DNA from: HLUCCA09 sp039822045
GTDB taxonomy: Bacteria > Pseudomonadota > Alphaproteobacteria > Rhodobacterales > Rhodobacteraceae
DNA: 64,000 nt
Reading direction: 5' to 3'
NCBI GenBank assembly: GCA_039822045.1
Contig: JBCBMY010000002.1
Coordinates: forward strand, 186,001-250,000
The position numbers and the translations under genes are program-made. The notes below the pieces were generated by a model. That model saw only the letters and a list, made by a program, of their open reading frames with translations. It ran no database searches and was not told the DNA's origin. Below are positions 51,854 through 60,466 of this stretch, one piece after another (position 1 is the stretch's first letter; each line of letters begins with the position of its first letter).

Positions 51854-53476
51854 TCAGGAGAGCGTGTCGAGCGAAACGCCAGCCTGCCGAAGGGCCTGCC
51901 AGAGCGCAGCGTCGCGCCCATAGATGTCCTCGCGGTAGTTCACGCGGCCTTTGGCCTGTGTGATGGCGGTGCGGTAGATCAAGTGCACCGGGACCGGGTC
52001 ATCGAGGTAGATGCGTGTGCGGTTGCCCGTGCGCAGCGTGCCCTGGAACACGCTCACCGGGTCAACCTCCTGCCGGGACAGCAGGTGATAGGCAAACTCG
52101 TGCGGATCGCCCAGACGAATGCATCCCGACGAGTAGGTGCGCCGCTCGCGATCGAACAGGTGCTTGTCGGGCGTATCGTGCAGGTAGATCGCGTGCGGGT
52201 TGGGGAACATGAACTTGACCGTCCCAAGCGCGTTGCGGGGGCCCGGCGGCTGCACCAGGTTGAACGGGAAGTTCTTGGCGTTGTAGGCGCTGAAGTTCAC
52301 CGCCGAGCGCGGCACGACCCGTCCGCGCCGGTCGACGACCTTGAGATAGCTGGCCGCGCCCCGGTTCCGCTTCAGCCGCGGAAGGTAGTCGCGCGCGAGG
52401 ATCCCGCGCGGCACCGTCCAGGTCGGGTTCAGCTCCATATATTCCATCTCGTCGGAAAACTCGGGCGTCTCCTTGCCGTTGTCGTCGTCGCCCACCACGG
52501 CCTTTGTCTCAAAGGTCACGATGCCGTCGTCGATGACGCGCGCGTGGAAATCGGTCAGGTTGACAACGATATGGCGCGCGCCCCGCCCGCCCGGCACGTT
52601 CAGCCACCGCTCGCGTTCCATCGCCACAAGAACCTGGCTGAGGCGCTTCTCGACGCTCTGGTTCACCTCGCGGATGGTCGAGGCGCCGGCGACGCCGTCG
52701 GGCGACAGGCCATGGTCGATCTGGAACTGCTGCACCGCGCGGATGAGGGCGGCGCCGTAGGTCGCCGCCGCCGTGGGCTCGAGATAGCCCATACGGATCA
52801 GACGGTTGCGCAGCGCAACGACGGCCGCGCCCGAGGCGCCGGGTTCGAGCTTGGCTGAGGGCACATTCGGGCCCCAGCCCCCGCCCAGGCGCAGGGATTC
52901 AAGGCGCATCTTCTCGCCCATCAGCCGCGCATATTCGTGCGAGCGCGGCGCAAGCCCATCGAGGAATGCTGCCGGGTCAGGCCCGGCAAGGCCCGCGAGA
53001 AGCTCCTGCGGATTGCGTCGTGGAAGCTCGCGCACGATCCGGGGATCGACACGGTTCGGCGTCAGCACGCCCGAGCTGACATCCTGCGCGTAGGTCAGGA
53101 AGATCTTGGCCGCCTCGACCTCGGCGCGGCCCAAGCCCCGGGTGCTGTTGGCCTCCGCGAACACCGCCCTGAGAGCGGCCGCATCGTAGCGCCTCTTGGG
53201 CAGGCCGTGCATCGACGCGCGCTCAAGCGCCGAGAGCAACGCCGCCCGCCGCGCCAGCGCGTCCGGCCCGGGCCCCGTGAAGATCGGGCGATACCCTGCC
53301 TCGCGGTAGAAGGTGGCGACGGCATCGCTCTGGTACGCGGCCTCGGCAATCGCCTGGCGAAACGCCAATGGCACCGCCGGCGGCTGAGCGGCCGCGGGAA
53401 TTGCCGCCAAGGCAATCATTGCAATAAGGCTGGCGCCGCAGAAATTCCGGGCCGTCCGAGAAGTGAAAACTGGCAT
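51854..53476 (-). CDS. L,D-transpeptidase (YcbB/LdtD-like)
   Basis: 540 residues. Signal peptide (about 1-30, ending PAAAQP), a scaffold domain, a PG_binding_1 motif (RNRLIRMGYL..FQIDHGLSPDGVAG, about 220-265) and a YkuD catalytic domain with IYLHDTPDKHLF and TYSSGCIRLG (His and Cys452). Same order as E. coli LdtD, which makes 3-3 cross-links between meso-DAP residues of peptidoglycan. Divergent from the M15-type endopeptidase gene. Confidence 0.93.
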   Translation of the reverse strand: MPVFTSRTARNFCGASLIAMIALAAIPAAAQPPAVPLAFRQAIAEAAYQSDAVATFYREAGYRPIFTGPGPDALARRAALLSALERASMHGLPKRRYDAAALRAVFAEANSTRGLGRAEVEAAKIFLTYAQDVSSGVLTPNRVDPRIVRELPRRNPQELLAGLAGPDPAAFLDGLAPRSHEYARLMGEKMRLESLRLGGGWGPNVPSAKLEPGASGAAVVALRNRLIRMGYLEPTAAATYGAALIRAVQQFQIDHGLSPDGVAGASTIREVNQSVEKRLSQVLVAMERERWLNVPGGRGARHIVVNLTDFHARVIDDGIVTFETKAVVGDDDNGKETPEFSDEMEYMELNPTWTVPRGILARDYLPRLKRNRGAASYLKVVDRRGRVVPRSAVNFSAYNAKNFPFNLVQPPGPRNALGTVKFMFPNPHAIYLHDTPDKHLFDRERRTYSSGCIRLGDPHEFAYHLLSRQEVDPVSVFQGTLRTGNRTRIYLDDPVPVHLIYRTAITQAKGRVNYREDIYGRDAALWQALRQAGVSLDTLS

Positions 53477-53895
53477 CGTTACGCCTTCGCGCAGGACAAA
53501 TGAGCAGACCGCTCAACCGTGTCAAAGCGCTTTGGGGCTGTCCATTCACAAATTCCCCAGCGGAATGTCTTTTCACCGACGTTGCACCGGCGCTGCGCGG
53601 ATAAGCGCGCCCTTCCAGAGGCTTGCAACCCTCGTCAGCAGACCTCGGCGAGATTGCGTCGAATGCAAGGCGATTGTGACGAGAATGCGCCACACTCAGG
53701 AAATCTAAACCGCTTCTGCGCTAACGCGGACTTAAGCGAGTTTCTGCCTAGTTGACAGGCGAATGACCACTGCCGGAATTGCACACTTGGACCTCACGAG
53801 ATGTTGTGCCAGAAGATTGTCGCGAGTTGGGGAACAGAAAGCGCAAAAACGGCTGCCAAAATGCAGCGACCAGAGGCGACGGACAGGCATAGACA
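53477..53895. other. Intergenic region between divergent cell-wall genes
   Basis: 419 bp, more AT-rich than its surroundings. Divergent promoters are expected here, but I see only one TTGACA (53752-53757) without a good -10 partner. No palindrome or gene found. Confidence 0.5.
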
Positions 53896-54462
53896 ATGAA
53901 CAATCCAACTGGCTCGACGAGCCTGACAAGGCGCGGTATCCTACGCGCCTTTGCTGCGACAGCCGTTGCAGCAGCTCCCGTTTACGCAAACGCCTTCGGC
54001 ATCCTTCGAGGTGCCGGCGACATCCGGCGGCTGAAGATGTACAACGGCCGAACCGGCGAGAATATTGACACGATCTACTGGATCGAAGGCGCCTACATCA
54101 AGGATGCCAAGCGCGAGATCGACCGTTTCATGCGCGACTGGCGGCGCAATGAAGTGAAGTCGATCGATTTCCGCACCATCGACATCCTGGCTGCCGCTCA
54201 TAATCTGACCGATGCCAAGGACCCCTACATGCTGCTGTCGGGCTATCGCTCGCCCGCGACGAACGCGATGCTTCGGGCGCGCGGCAGTGGCGTGGCGCGG
54301 AAGTCTCGGCACCTGAAGGGCGAGGCGGCCGATGTGCGTCTGGGCTCACGGTCGGTCAACCAGCTGGCACGGGCCGCGGTGGCCTGTCGGGGCGGCGGTG
54401 TGGGCCGGTACTATGGCTCGAACTTCGTCCACATGGATTGCGGTCCGATCCGCAACTGGTGA
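53896..54462 (+). CDS. Tat-exported DUF882 (M15-type) murein endopeptidase, MepK-like
   Basis: 188 residues. Twin-arginine signal SLTRRGILRAF with a hydrophobic stretch to YANA. The DUF882/peptidase M15A core: LLSGYRSPATNAML, then SRHLKGEAADVRL (His139, Asp146) and NFVHMDCGPIR (His179). E. coli MepK (YcbK) of this family cleaves 3-3 cross-links, the bond that LdtD makes; here the two genes are divergent neighbours. Note RRGI rather than RRxFLK. Confidence 0.88.
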   Translation: MNNPTGSTSLTRRGILRAFAATAVAAAPVYANAFGILRGAGDIRRLKMYNGRTGENIDTIYWIEGAYIKDAKREIDRFMRDWRRNEVKSIDFRTIDILAAAHNLTDAKDPYMLLSGYRSPATNAMLRARGSGVARKSRHLKGEAADVRLGSRSVNQLARAAVACRGGGVGRYYGSNFVHMDCGPIRNW

Positions 54463-54720
54463 ACGCCCGCGCGCGGCGACGCCCGTCGGCGTTGGCCTCG
54501 CGAGCGCAGGCTGCCACCTCATTGGCCGGCCGATCCAAGGATTGGCCGGGAACTGACCGTCTTTCGGCCGCATGATGTTCCCCTTGCGGCCGGCGCATAC
54601 ATCAACCTCGCTCCCACGCATCCGACCGGCCGGTTCATGGTCGCGACCCGAGCAGTCCCACAAAGGCGCGCAGCAACGGCGCCTGGTGCGGAGAGATCCG
54701 AGCGCTGTGCCCATGATCGC

Positions 54721-55545
54721 CTAGGGCGCGGCCGGCTCCGCCGCTGACCAGGCTGCATCCCGAGCAAACCAGGCTTCAGGCTCGTCCAATTGAGGGCGAA
54801 AGTACGCCACCGCGCGGCCCGCGGGCTTGGGCGGAGCAGTCCAGGGGCCGATCCCGTGCAGAAGGTGGCGATGCAGGAGGACGGCCTCCCCCGGGCGGGC
54901 GCAAACGGGCTGGCGCGGGCAGGTGTCGAAGACGATCCGCCGTGCGTCCCGATAGGTCTTGGACAGGTCCAGGTCACCCACCGGCACCTCTCTGCGATCC
55001 GCCCGCGCCCGAGCGAGCGCAGGCCCCATGGTGCGATGGCTCCCGGGCCAGACGACGAGAGGCGCCGCCTCGGCCGCACTGTCGGTGAGCGGCAGTCCAA
55101 GCACGAACGCGTGCGGCTCGCGCAGGATCCGCCGCCCCTGCCCCTCGGGCAGCAACCCGTCGACATGGGCGGCGTCGCGCTGCACACGGTATCGGCCGGC
55201 GCCCGGGCTCTCGCCCTCCTTGGGCTGCGGGTAGCCCGGATACACGATCGAGACCTGGCCCGCATGCCAGCGGGTCGGCGCCAGACCGAACGCCCCCAGC
55301 ATCTCGAGCGCCGGGCCGGCCAGCGGCACGCCGCCCACGGAGCCATCGGGGGCATTCGTCAGCACGTCGACCCCGGCAAACCAAGTGCCGGCGCATCGCA
55401 GCCACGCGGCGCGCAGGTCTGGGTCGGCCGCGAGCCTCGTGGCCTCGTCTCTGGCGGCATGGGCCCAGTCGCGCGTCGCCGGGTCGGTCGGGAAGACAAC
55501 GTAGCCATCGCGCGCCAGGCGCAGGGCGGCTTCACTCGGCCGCAT
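54721..55545 (-). CDS. Phytanoyl-CoA-dioxygenase-like Fe(II)/2-oxoglutarate oxygenase
   Basis: 274 residues from ATG 55545. Facial triad candidates: His-x-Asp in RDAAHVDGLLPEG, and a distal His in LLHRHLLHGIGPW, followed by Arg in RAVAYFRPQ for 2-oxoglutarate. This matches the PhyH family by pattern. The start lies inside the end of dusA (14-bp overlap), so the two are co-transcribed. Substrate unknown. Confidence 0.65.
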   Translation of the reverse strand: MRPSEAALRLARDGYVVFPTDPATRDWAHAARDEATRLAADPDLRAAWLRCAGTWFAGVDVLTNAPDGSVGGVPLAGPALEMLGAFGLAPTRWHAGQVSIVYPGYPQPKEGESPGAGRYRVQRDAAHVDGLLPEGQGRRILREPHAFVLGLPLTDSAAEAAPLVVWPGSHRTMGPALARARADRREVPVGDLDLSKTYRDARRIVFDTCPRQPVCARPGEAVLLHRHLLHGIGPWTAPPKPAGRAVAYFRPQLDEPEAWFARDAAWSAAEPAAP

Positions 55546-56560
55546 GGGCCGCCTCACCCGAGGCGCGGCGCACCGCGGCCAGCGCGTCGTCGAGCACCTC
55601 GAGCCCGGCCTGCACCCCTGTCCTCGCCCGCGGCGCCCGTTCGCTCAACCATCGCCGCCACGCGCGCGCACCCGGCCGCCCGGCAAAGAGGCCAAGCATA
55701 TGTCGGGTGATCGCATGCAGCCGCGCGCCCCGTGCCAGCTCGTCCGAGATGTAGGGCCGCATCGCCTCCACCGCATCCTCGGGCCGCTCAAGCGGCGCGC
55801 GCGCGCCCCAGATCCGCTTGTCGGCCTCCAGAAGCAGATCGGCCGGCCGGTGATAGGCCGCACGACCCACCATCACGCCGTCCATCCCCCCCGCCAGATG
55901 GTCCAGCACGGCGTCCAGGCTTTCAACCCCGCCATTGAGCGAGATGTGCAGATCCGGGAACTCTGCCTTCATCTGGCGAACAAGAGCATAGTCGAGCGGC
56001 GGGATATCGCGGTTCTCCTTGGGCGACAGGCCCTGAAGCCACGCCTTGCGCGCATGGATCGTCACCCGTTCGACGCCTGCGGCGGAGATCCGCGACAGGA
56101 AGTCGGGCAAGACCTGTTCGGGCACCTGCTCGTCCACGCCGATGCGGCACTTGACGGTCACCGGAACCGCGACGGCCGCCCGCATCTCGGCCACGCAATC
56201 GGCCACAAGCGCGGGCCGCTCCATCAGGACAGCGCCGAAACAGCCCGACTGAACCCGGTCGGACGGGCAGCCGACATTGAGGTTGACCTCGTCGAAGCCC
56301 TCGGCCTCGGCCATGCGGGCTGCATCGGCCAACTCACGCGGATCCGCCCCGCCGAGTTGCAGCGCTACGGGGTGTTCGCTGTCGGTATGGGCCAACAGAT
56401 GCCGCGCGCCCCCCCGCACAAGCGCCGCCGCCGTGACCATCTCGGTGTAGAGCAGCACATGGCGCGACAGAACACGATGAAACGCCCGGCAATGCCGGTC
56501 CGTCCAGTCCATCATCGGTGCGCAACTCAAGCGGGCGTGCGTCTCAAGATCGGGTCCCAT
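55532..56560 (-). CDS. dusA: DusA, tRNA-dihydrouridine(20/20a) synthase
   Basis: 342 residues from ATG 56560 (a TTG at 56575 would add five residues). Dus TIM-barrel motifs: LSCAPMMDWTDRHCR, YTEMVTAAAL, PVALQLGGADP, NLNVGCPSDRVQSGCFGA with the active-site Cys in GCP, VTVKCRIGVD, TIHARKAWLQGLSPKENR, abbreviated HARKAWLQG, and LNGGV. The GLSPKENR and NVGCPSDR motifs are DusA-specific. Reduces uridine at position 20 of tRNA with FMN. Confidence 0.94.
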   Translation of the reverse strand: MGPDLETHARLSCAPMMDWTDRHCRAFHRVLSRHVLLYTEMVTAAALVRGGARHLLAHTDSEHPVALQLGGADPRELADAARMAEAEGFDEVNLNVGCPSDRVQSGCFGAVLMERPALVADCVAEMRAAVAVPVTVKCRIGVDEQVPEQVLPDFLSRISAAGVERVTIHARKAWLQGLSPKENRDIPPLDYALVRQMKAEFPDLHISLNGGVESLDAVLDHLAGGMDGVMVGRAAYHRPADLLLEADKRIWGARAPLERPEDAVEAMRPYISDELARGARLHAITRHMLGLFAGRPGARAWRRWLSERAPRARTGVQAGLEVLDDALAAVRRASGEAAHAAE

Positions 56561-56650
56561 GGCGTCGTGTACCAAAGCGCATGACTCTCGTCGACGGGGT
56601 CCTAGAATTCGGTCGATAGTCGTCTCGACCTTCAGCGCACTGGAAGCTCC

Positions 56651-56995
56651 TTGACCCTACGGACCATCGCCCCGCTCGTAGTGCTGGCACTGGTGCAAGG
56701 TCTGGACGTTTTCGTTCACGTGGTCACCGGGCAGATTGAGCCGATCCGGATTGCATCGAACCTGATCCTGATCGTCGGTGCTGGTGCGGCCGTGCTTGTC
56801 CCAACACGCTCGGGCGTCTTGTTGCTCCTCGCTGGGACAATCTACCTGGTCCTGAATGGTGCGTTCGTTGCCCAACACGGGCTGATCAATCCAACGACAG
56901 GTGCGCTGCGCGCTCCGCTGTTCGGCTTCGTCGTTGCGAGCCTCTTGCTGGCGACATGGCTGCGGCGCCGGCTGTTGGGGCAAGGGGACGCCTGA
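56651..56995 (+). CDS. Small four-helix membrane protein
   Basis: 114 residues; the start is TTG at 56651, with GGAAG eight bases ahead. Four hydrophobic helices (TIAPLVVLALVQGLDVFVHVV first, short VVLALVQGLDV), ending in a basic WLRRRLLGQG tail. Resembles conserved hypothetical membrane proteins; no function known. Codon use is less GC-rich than its neighbours. Confidence 0.55.
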   Translation: MTLRTIAPLVVLALVQGLDVFVHVVTGQIEPIRIASNLILIVGAGAAVLVPTRSGVLLLLAGTIYLVLNGAFVAQHGLINPTTGALRAPLFGFVVASLLLATWLRRRLLGQGDA

Positions 56996-57401
56996 TCGAC
57001 GTGTTAACCGGCGGACTGAGGTGCCTGGAGCTTTATGATTTTCTCATGTGATACATTATTTATTTCTCTTAGGGGATTGATTTTATTCATTTAACTCTTT
57101 GAGGTTTCCTCTCTTCCATGGTGTCATGCTCGAGCCGCGCGTGGTCCTGGGGCGCAGCACTGCGGGCCGCGCCGGCGCGCATCCACGCGCACCGAAGCTT
57201 CAATGGCCACCACGTTGGCGCGGATGCCAAGTTTGGGGCGTCCCCGTTGGTTCAATGGAGATCTCGCCCGTTCACCGGACGGGTTTGCGTCGATCGGCGG
57301 TCTTTGAGGAGTGGACGTGCGTCTTGCGTTCCGAGGTTCGATCAAGTCTGGTTCCCTGACGTCTACATAACAGTCTCCAACGGCACGAGGGAGCGCGAGG
57401 A
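56996..57401. other. Intergenic region with an AT-rich island
   Basis: 406 bp without a supported gene. Positions about 57030-57117 are very AT-rich (TTATTTATTTC, GATTTTATTC) in an otherwise GC-rich segment. The right half (about 57118-57360) is GC-rich and has fragmentary frames only. Possible insertion scar or promoter region of the following operon. Confidence 0.5.
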
Positions 57402-58163
57402 ATGGCCATCTTGGGAACGCGGTCAGGGCCTGGCACTCATTGGGTTGCCCTGTTCGGGGCGATCCTGGCGGGATGGCTTGCGCTCTATGCCATGGCGATA
57501 CCGGACGATCTGCGCGAGATGTCGCGGCTCTATGGCGCCGAGTTCTGGATCGCGCTTTGCACGATCACACCCGATATGGCCGGGTATGGCAGGGTCGTTC
57601 TGATGTGGCTTCTGATGTCGACGGCCATGATGCTGCCGACCGCGCTGCCGGCCTTTGCGACCTTCGATGACCTGCGCAACCAGGTGGAAGATGCCAGATT
57701 TGGCCTGCTGGTTTTTGGCTTTCTCGCGGTCTGGGGCGGCTTTGCCCTCGTGGCGGCGGCCCTGCAGATGGCGCTCCTCCGCTTCGACCTGATAAGCGCC
57801 TTCGGGGACAGCAGGTCGGTCTGGCTCAGTACGGTGCTTTTGGGCGCTGCGGGCCTCTATCAGTTCTCGGCCCTAAAGGAAGCCTGTTTGAGCAAGTGCC
57901 GCGCGCCTTTGGCGTTCTTCATCCAGCACTGGGGCGAGACGCCATGGAGGATGGGGCTGCGGCTCGGCGCGGCCTGTCTGGGCTGCTGCTGGGCGTTGAT
58001 GCTTCTGGCTTTTGTCGGCGGGATGATGAGCCTTGCCTTCATGGGGCTGGCGACCCTGATCATGACGATGGAAAAACTGCCCGATCTCGGGCGCTGGCTG
58101 TCACGCCCTCTCGGCTACGCTTTGATCGGCGGAGCCGCGTGGACGATGGTCGCCGGACTATAG
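57402..58163 (+). CDS. DUF2182 metal-binding-type membrane protein
   Basis: 253 residues, about seven helices. DUF2182 pattern: MWLLMSTAMMLPTALP (the conserved W..M..AMM.P motif), LYQFSALKEACLSKCRAPL (Q....K..CL..CR.P) and LGCCWALMLLAFVGGMMSLAFM, short GCCWALML. Met/Cys/His-rich helices suggest metal handling, possibly copper; unproven. Paired with a DUF1326 gene 15 bp downstream, as is usual for the family. Confidence 0.88.
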   Translation: MAILGTRSGPGTHWVALFGAILAGWLALYAMAIPDDLREMSRLYGAEFWIALCTITPDMAGYGRVVLMWLLMSTAMMLPTALPAFATFDDLRNQVEDARFGLLVFGFLAVWGGFALVAAALQMALLRFDLISAFGDSRSVWLSTVLLGAAGLYQFSALKEACLSKCRAPLAFFIQHWGETPWRMGLRLGAACLGCCWALMLLAFVGGMMSLAFMGLATLIMTMEKLPDLGRWLSRPLGYALIGGAAWTMVAGL

Positions 58164-58178
58164 GAGGGGAGGAACTAG

Positions 58179-58814
58179 ATGGCACTCGACGGAAAGATCG
58201 GAACGGTCGCCTGGACGATGAAGGGCGAGCTTATCCTGAATTGCAATTGTACCGTGTTCTGCCCGTGCGTGGTGTCGCTCGGCCAGCACCCGCCCACGGA
58301 AGGGCATTGCCAGACATGGGGCGGCGTTCGGATCGACGAGGGGCAGTATGGAGATATCGACCTGTCGGGGCTCAATCTCGGGCTAATGATCGAGATCCCG
58401 GAGCGGATGGCGCGGGGCAACTGGAAAGTGGCGCTCTTCGTCGATGACCGGGCGAGCGAGGACGCCTACGACGCGATTGTCGCGATCATGTCGGGCAAGG
58501 CCCGCGGCACGACGGGGCTCTTCGGCGTTCTCGTCGGCGAGTTTCTGGGGCACGAACGCCAGCCGGTGACGTACGAGAACGAGGGCAGCACCCGACGCCT
58601 GACCGTCGGCAAGAAGATCAACGGCGAAGTGGTGCCGGTGCCGGGCAAGGACCCGGACAAGGATCTGGTGATTACCAACACGCAATACTGGATGGGGGCC
58701 GACGTGACCGTGGCCACGGCCAACAAGGGCCGACTGCGCGCCTTCGGTCGCGTGTGGGATTTCGAGGGCCGCTCAGCGGAGATCTGTCAGATCGACTGGC
58801 ACGGCCCGAAGTAA
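58179..58814 (+). CDS. DUF1326 protein
   Basis: 211 residues with AGGAGGGGAGG upstream. CNCTVFCPCVVSLGQ near the N-terminus supplies three cysteines, a fourth in EGHCQTWGG: the DUF1326 signature. No signal peptide. The C-terminal part is beta-rich. DUF1326 and DUF2182 commonly occur as adjacent genes; a metal-linked redox or copper role is suspected. Here 27 bp before an acyl-CoA ligase and dmdA, all rightward. Confidence 0.88.
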   Translation: MALDGKIGTVAWTMKGELILNCNCTVFCPCVVSLGQHPPTEGHCQTWGGVRIDEGQYGDIDLSGLNLGLMIEIPERMARGNWKVALFVDDRASEDAYDAIVAIMSGKARGTTGLFGVLVGEFLGHERQPVTYENEGSTRRLTVGKKINGEVVPVPGKDPDKDLVITNTQYWMGADVTVATANKGRLRAFGRVWDFEGRSAEICQIDWHGPK

Positions 58815-58841
58815 GCGCCTGATTTGGGAGGAGACGGCGCG

Positions 58842-60464
58842 ATGACTTCGACACTCAACGCTATGAGTCCGACGGCCGCGAACTATGTTCCGTTGTCGCC
58901 GATTTCGCATCTGAACCGGGCGGCGACCGTCCATGCCCATCGAACGGCGGTGGTCTATGGCGACCGCCGCTACGATTTTCGCACGTTCGCCGAACGGGTG
59001 CGTGCCATTGCCGGCGGACTGAGGGCGCGGGGCGTCGGCGCGGGAGACACCGTGTCGGTGATCTGCCCGAACATCCCGGAACTCTATGAGTTGCACTACG
59101 CCGTGCCCATGGTCGGCGCGGTGCTGAACGCGATCAATACCCGGCTCGAGGCAGAGACGATCGCCTACATCCTGAGCCATGCAGAGGCCAAGCTGGTGAT
59201 TGCCGACAGTGCGTTTGAGGGGCTGGTTCATGCCGCCTTCGAGCTCACCGGCACGCCCCTGCCCCTGATCACGATCCGCGATCCCCAGGGCCCCGATGCG
59301 GGGACGGTGGGGACCTCGGAGTACGACCAACTGCTCGAGGGCCCCAACTTCACCGAGACCGGATTGCCGGCCGACGAGTGGCAGGCGCTGGCACTGAACT
59401 ATACGTCGGGCACGTCGGGCCGGCCCAAGGGCGCCCTCTATCACCATCGCGGAGCCGCGTTGATGGCGATGGGCACGGTGAACGCGTGGCAGGTACCGCA
59501 CTTCGCCTCCTATCTGTCCATCGTGCCGATGTTTCACTGCAATGGATGGTGCCACCCGTGGATGCTGCCCCTGGTCGGCGGCAAGATGGTGTTCACCCGG
59601 GATCCCGTTCCGCAGCGGATCTTTGACGCGATCGAGGCCGAAGCCGTGACGCATTTCGGAGCCGCGCCAATCGTGTTGCAGATGCTCGCCGAAAGCGATC
59701 ACGGTTCGAAAGCGCCGTATGAGCCGCGTCTTCGCGTCATGACGGCCGGGGCCCCGCCCCCGCCTGCCATTCTGGAGAAAACCGGTGCCATGGGCCTGGA
59801 CGTGATGCAGGTCTACGGGCTGACGGAGACCTATGGGCACATCTCGCAGTGCCTCTGGCAGGACGAGTGGGACGGGTTGAGCACGTCCGACCAGGCAGAG
59901 CGGCAGGCCCAGCAGGGCATCGCGTTTCCGATGGTGGAGTCTGTGGCCGTCATCGACCGGTCGAGCGGCCAGCCTGTGCCGATGGACGGGGCGACCCAGG
60001 GCGAGGTGGCGATCCGCGCGAACACGGTGATGAAGGGCTACCACAAGGACGAGCGAGCGAGCGCCGCGGCCTTTGCCGACGGCTGGTTCTGGTCGGGCGA
60101 TGCCGCCGTGGTCAACCCCAACGGCTATATGCAGATCCGCGACCGTCTGAAGGACGTGATCATCTCGGGCGGCGAGAACATCTCGTCGGTCGAGGTCGAG
60201 GCCGTGCTCTATCGCCACCCCGATGTGCAGGCGGCAGCTGTCGTGGCGAAGCCGGACGCCCGTTGGGGCGAGGTCCCGTGCGCCTATGTCGAGCTCCGCG
60301 CCGGTGCCCGCGCGGATGCAGACGGCATCATTGCGTTCTGCCGCGGCCATCTTGCAGGCTTCAAAACCCCGAAGGAGGTCGTTTTTGAACAACTACCCAA
60401 GACTGCAACGGGCAAGATCAAAAAGTACGAGTTACGCCAACGCGCCAAAGAAGGAGCGCCTTGA
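58842..60464 (+). CDS. AMP-forming acyl-CoA ligase upstream of dmdA
   Basis: 540 residues from ATG 58842 with GGGAGGAGA. Adenylation motifs: NYTSGTSGRPKGALYHHRG (A3), YGLTETYGH (A5), GWFWSGDAAVVNPNGYMQIRDRLKD (A7/A8, short SGDAAV, RLKDVIISGGEN) and KTATGKIKKYELR with the late catalytic Lys. Belongs to the AAE-like short/medium-chain acyl-CoA ligases; it is not the sequence I know as DmdB. Next to dmdA it may activate 3-methylmercaptopropionate, the demethylation product. The dmdA start follows 2 nt after its stop. Confidence 0.88.
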   Translation: MTSTLNAMSPTAANYVPLSPISHLNRAATVHAHRTAVVYGDRRYDFRTFAERVRAIAGGLRARGVGAGDTVSVICPNIPELYELHYAVPMVGAVLNAINTRLEAETIAYILSHAEAKLVIADSAFEGLVHAAFELTGTPLPLITIRDPQGPDAGTVGTSEYDQLLEGPNFTETGLPADEWQALALNYTSGTSGRPKGALYHHRGAALMAMGTVNAWQVPHFASYLSIVPMFHCNGWCHPWMLPLVGGKMVFTRDPVPQRIFDAIEAEAVTHFGAAPIVLQMLAESDHGSKAPYEPRLRVMTAGAPPPPAILEKTGAMGLDVMQVYGLTETYGHISQCLWQDEWDGLSTSDQAERQAQQGIAFPMVESVAVIDRSSGQPVPMDGATQGEVAIRANTVMKGYHKDERASAAAFADGWFWSGDAAVVNPNGYMQIRDRLKDVIISGGENISSVEVEAVLYRHPDVQAAAVVAKPDARWGEVPCAYVELRAGARADADGIIAFCRGHLAGFKTPKEVVFEQLPKTATGKIKKYELRQRAKEGAP

Positions 60465-60466
60465 CG

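Noticed and set aside
57118..57360. Transposase remnant after the AT-rich island
   Set aside because: No DDE motif, no terminal inverted repeats and no coherent frame.
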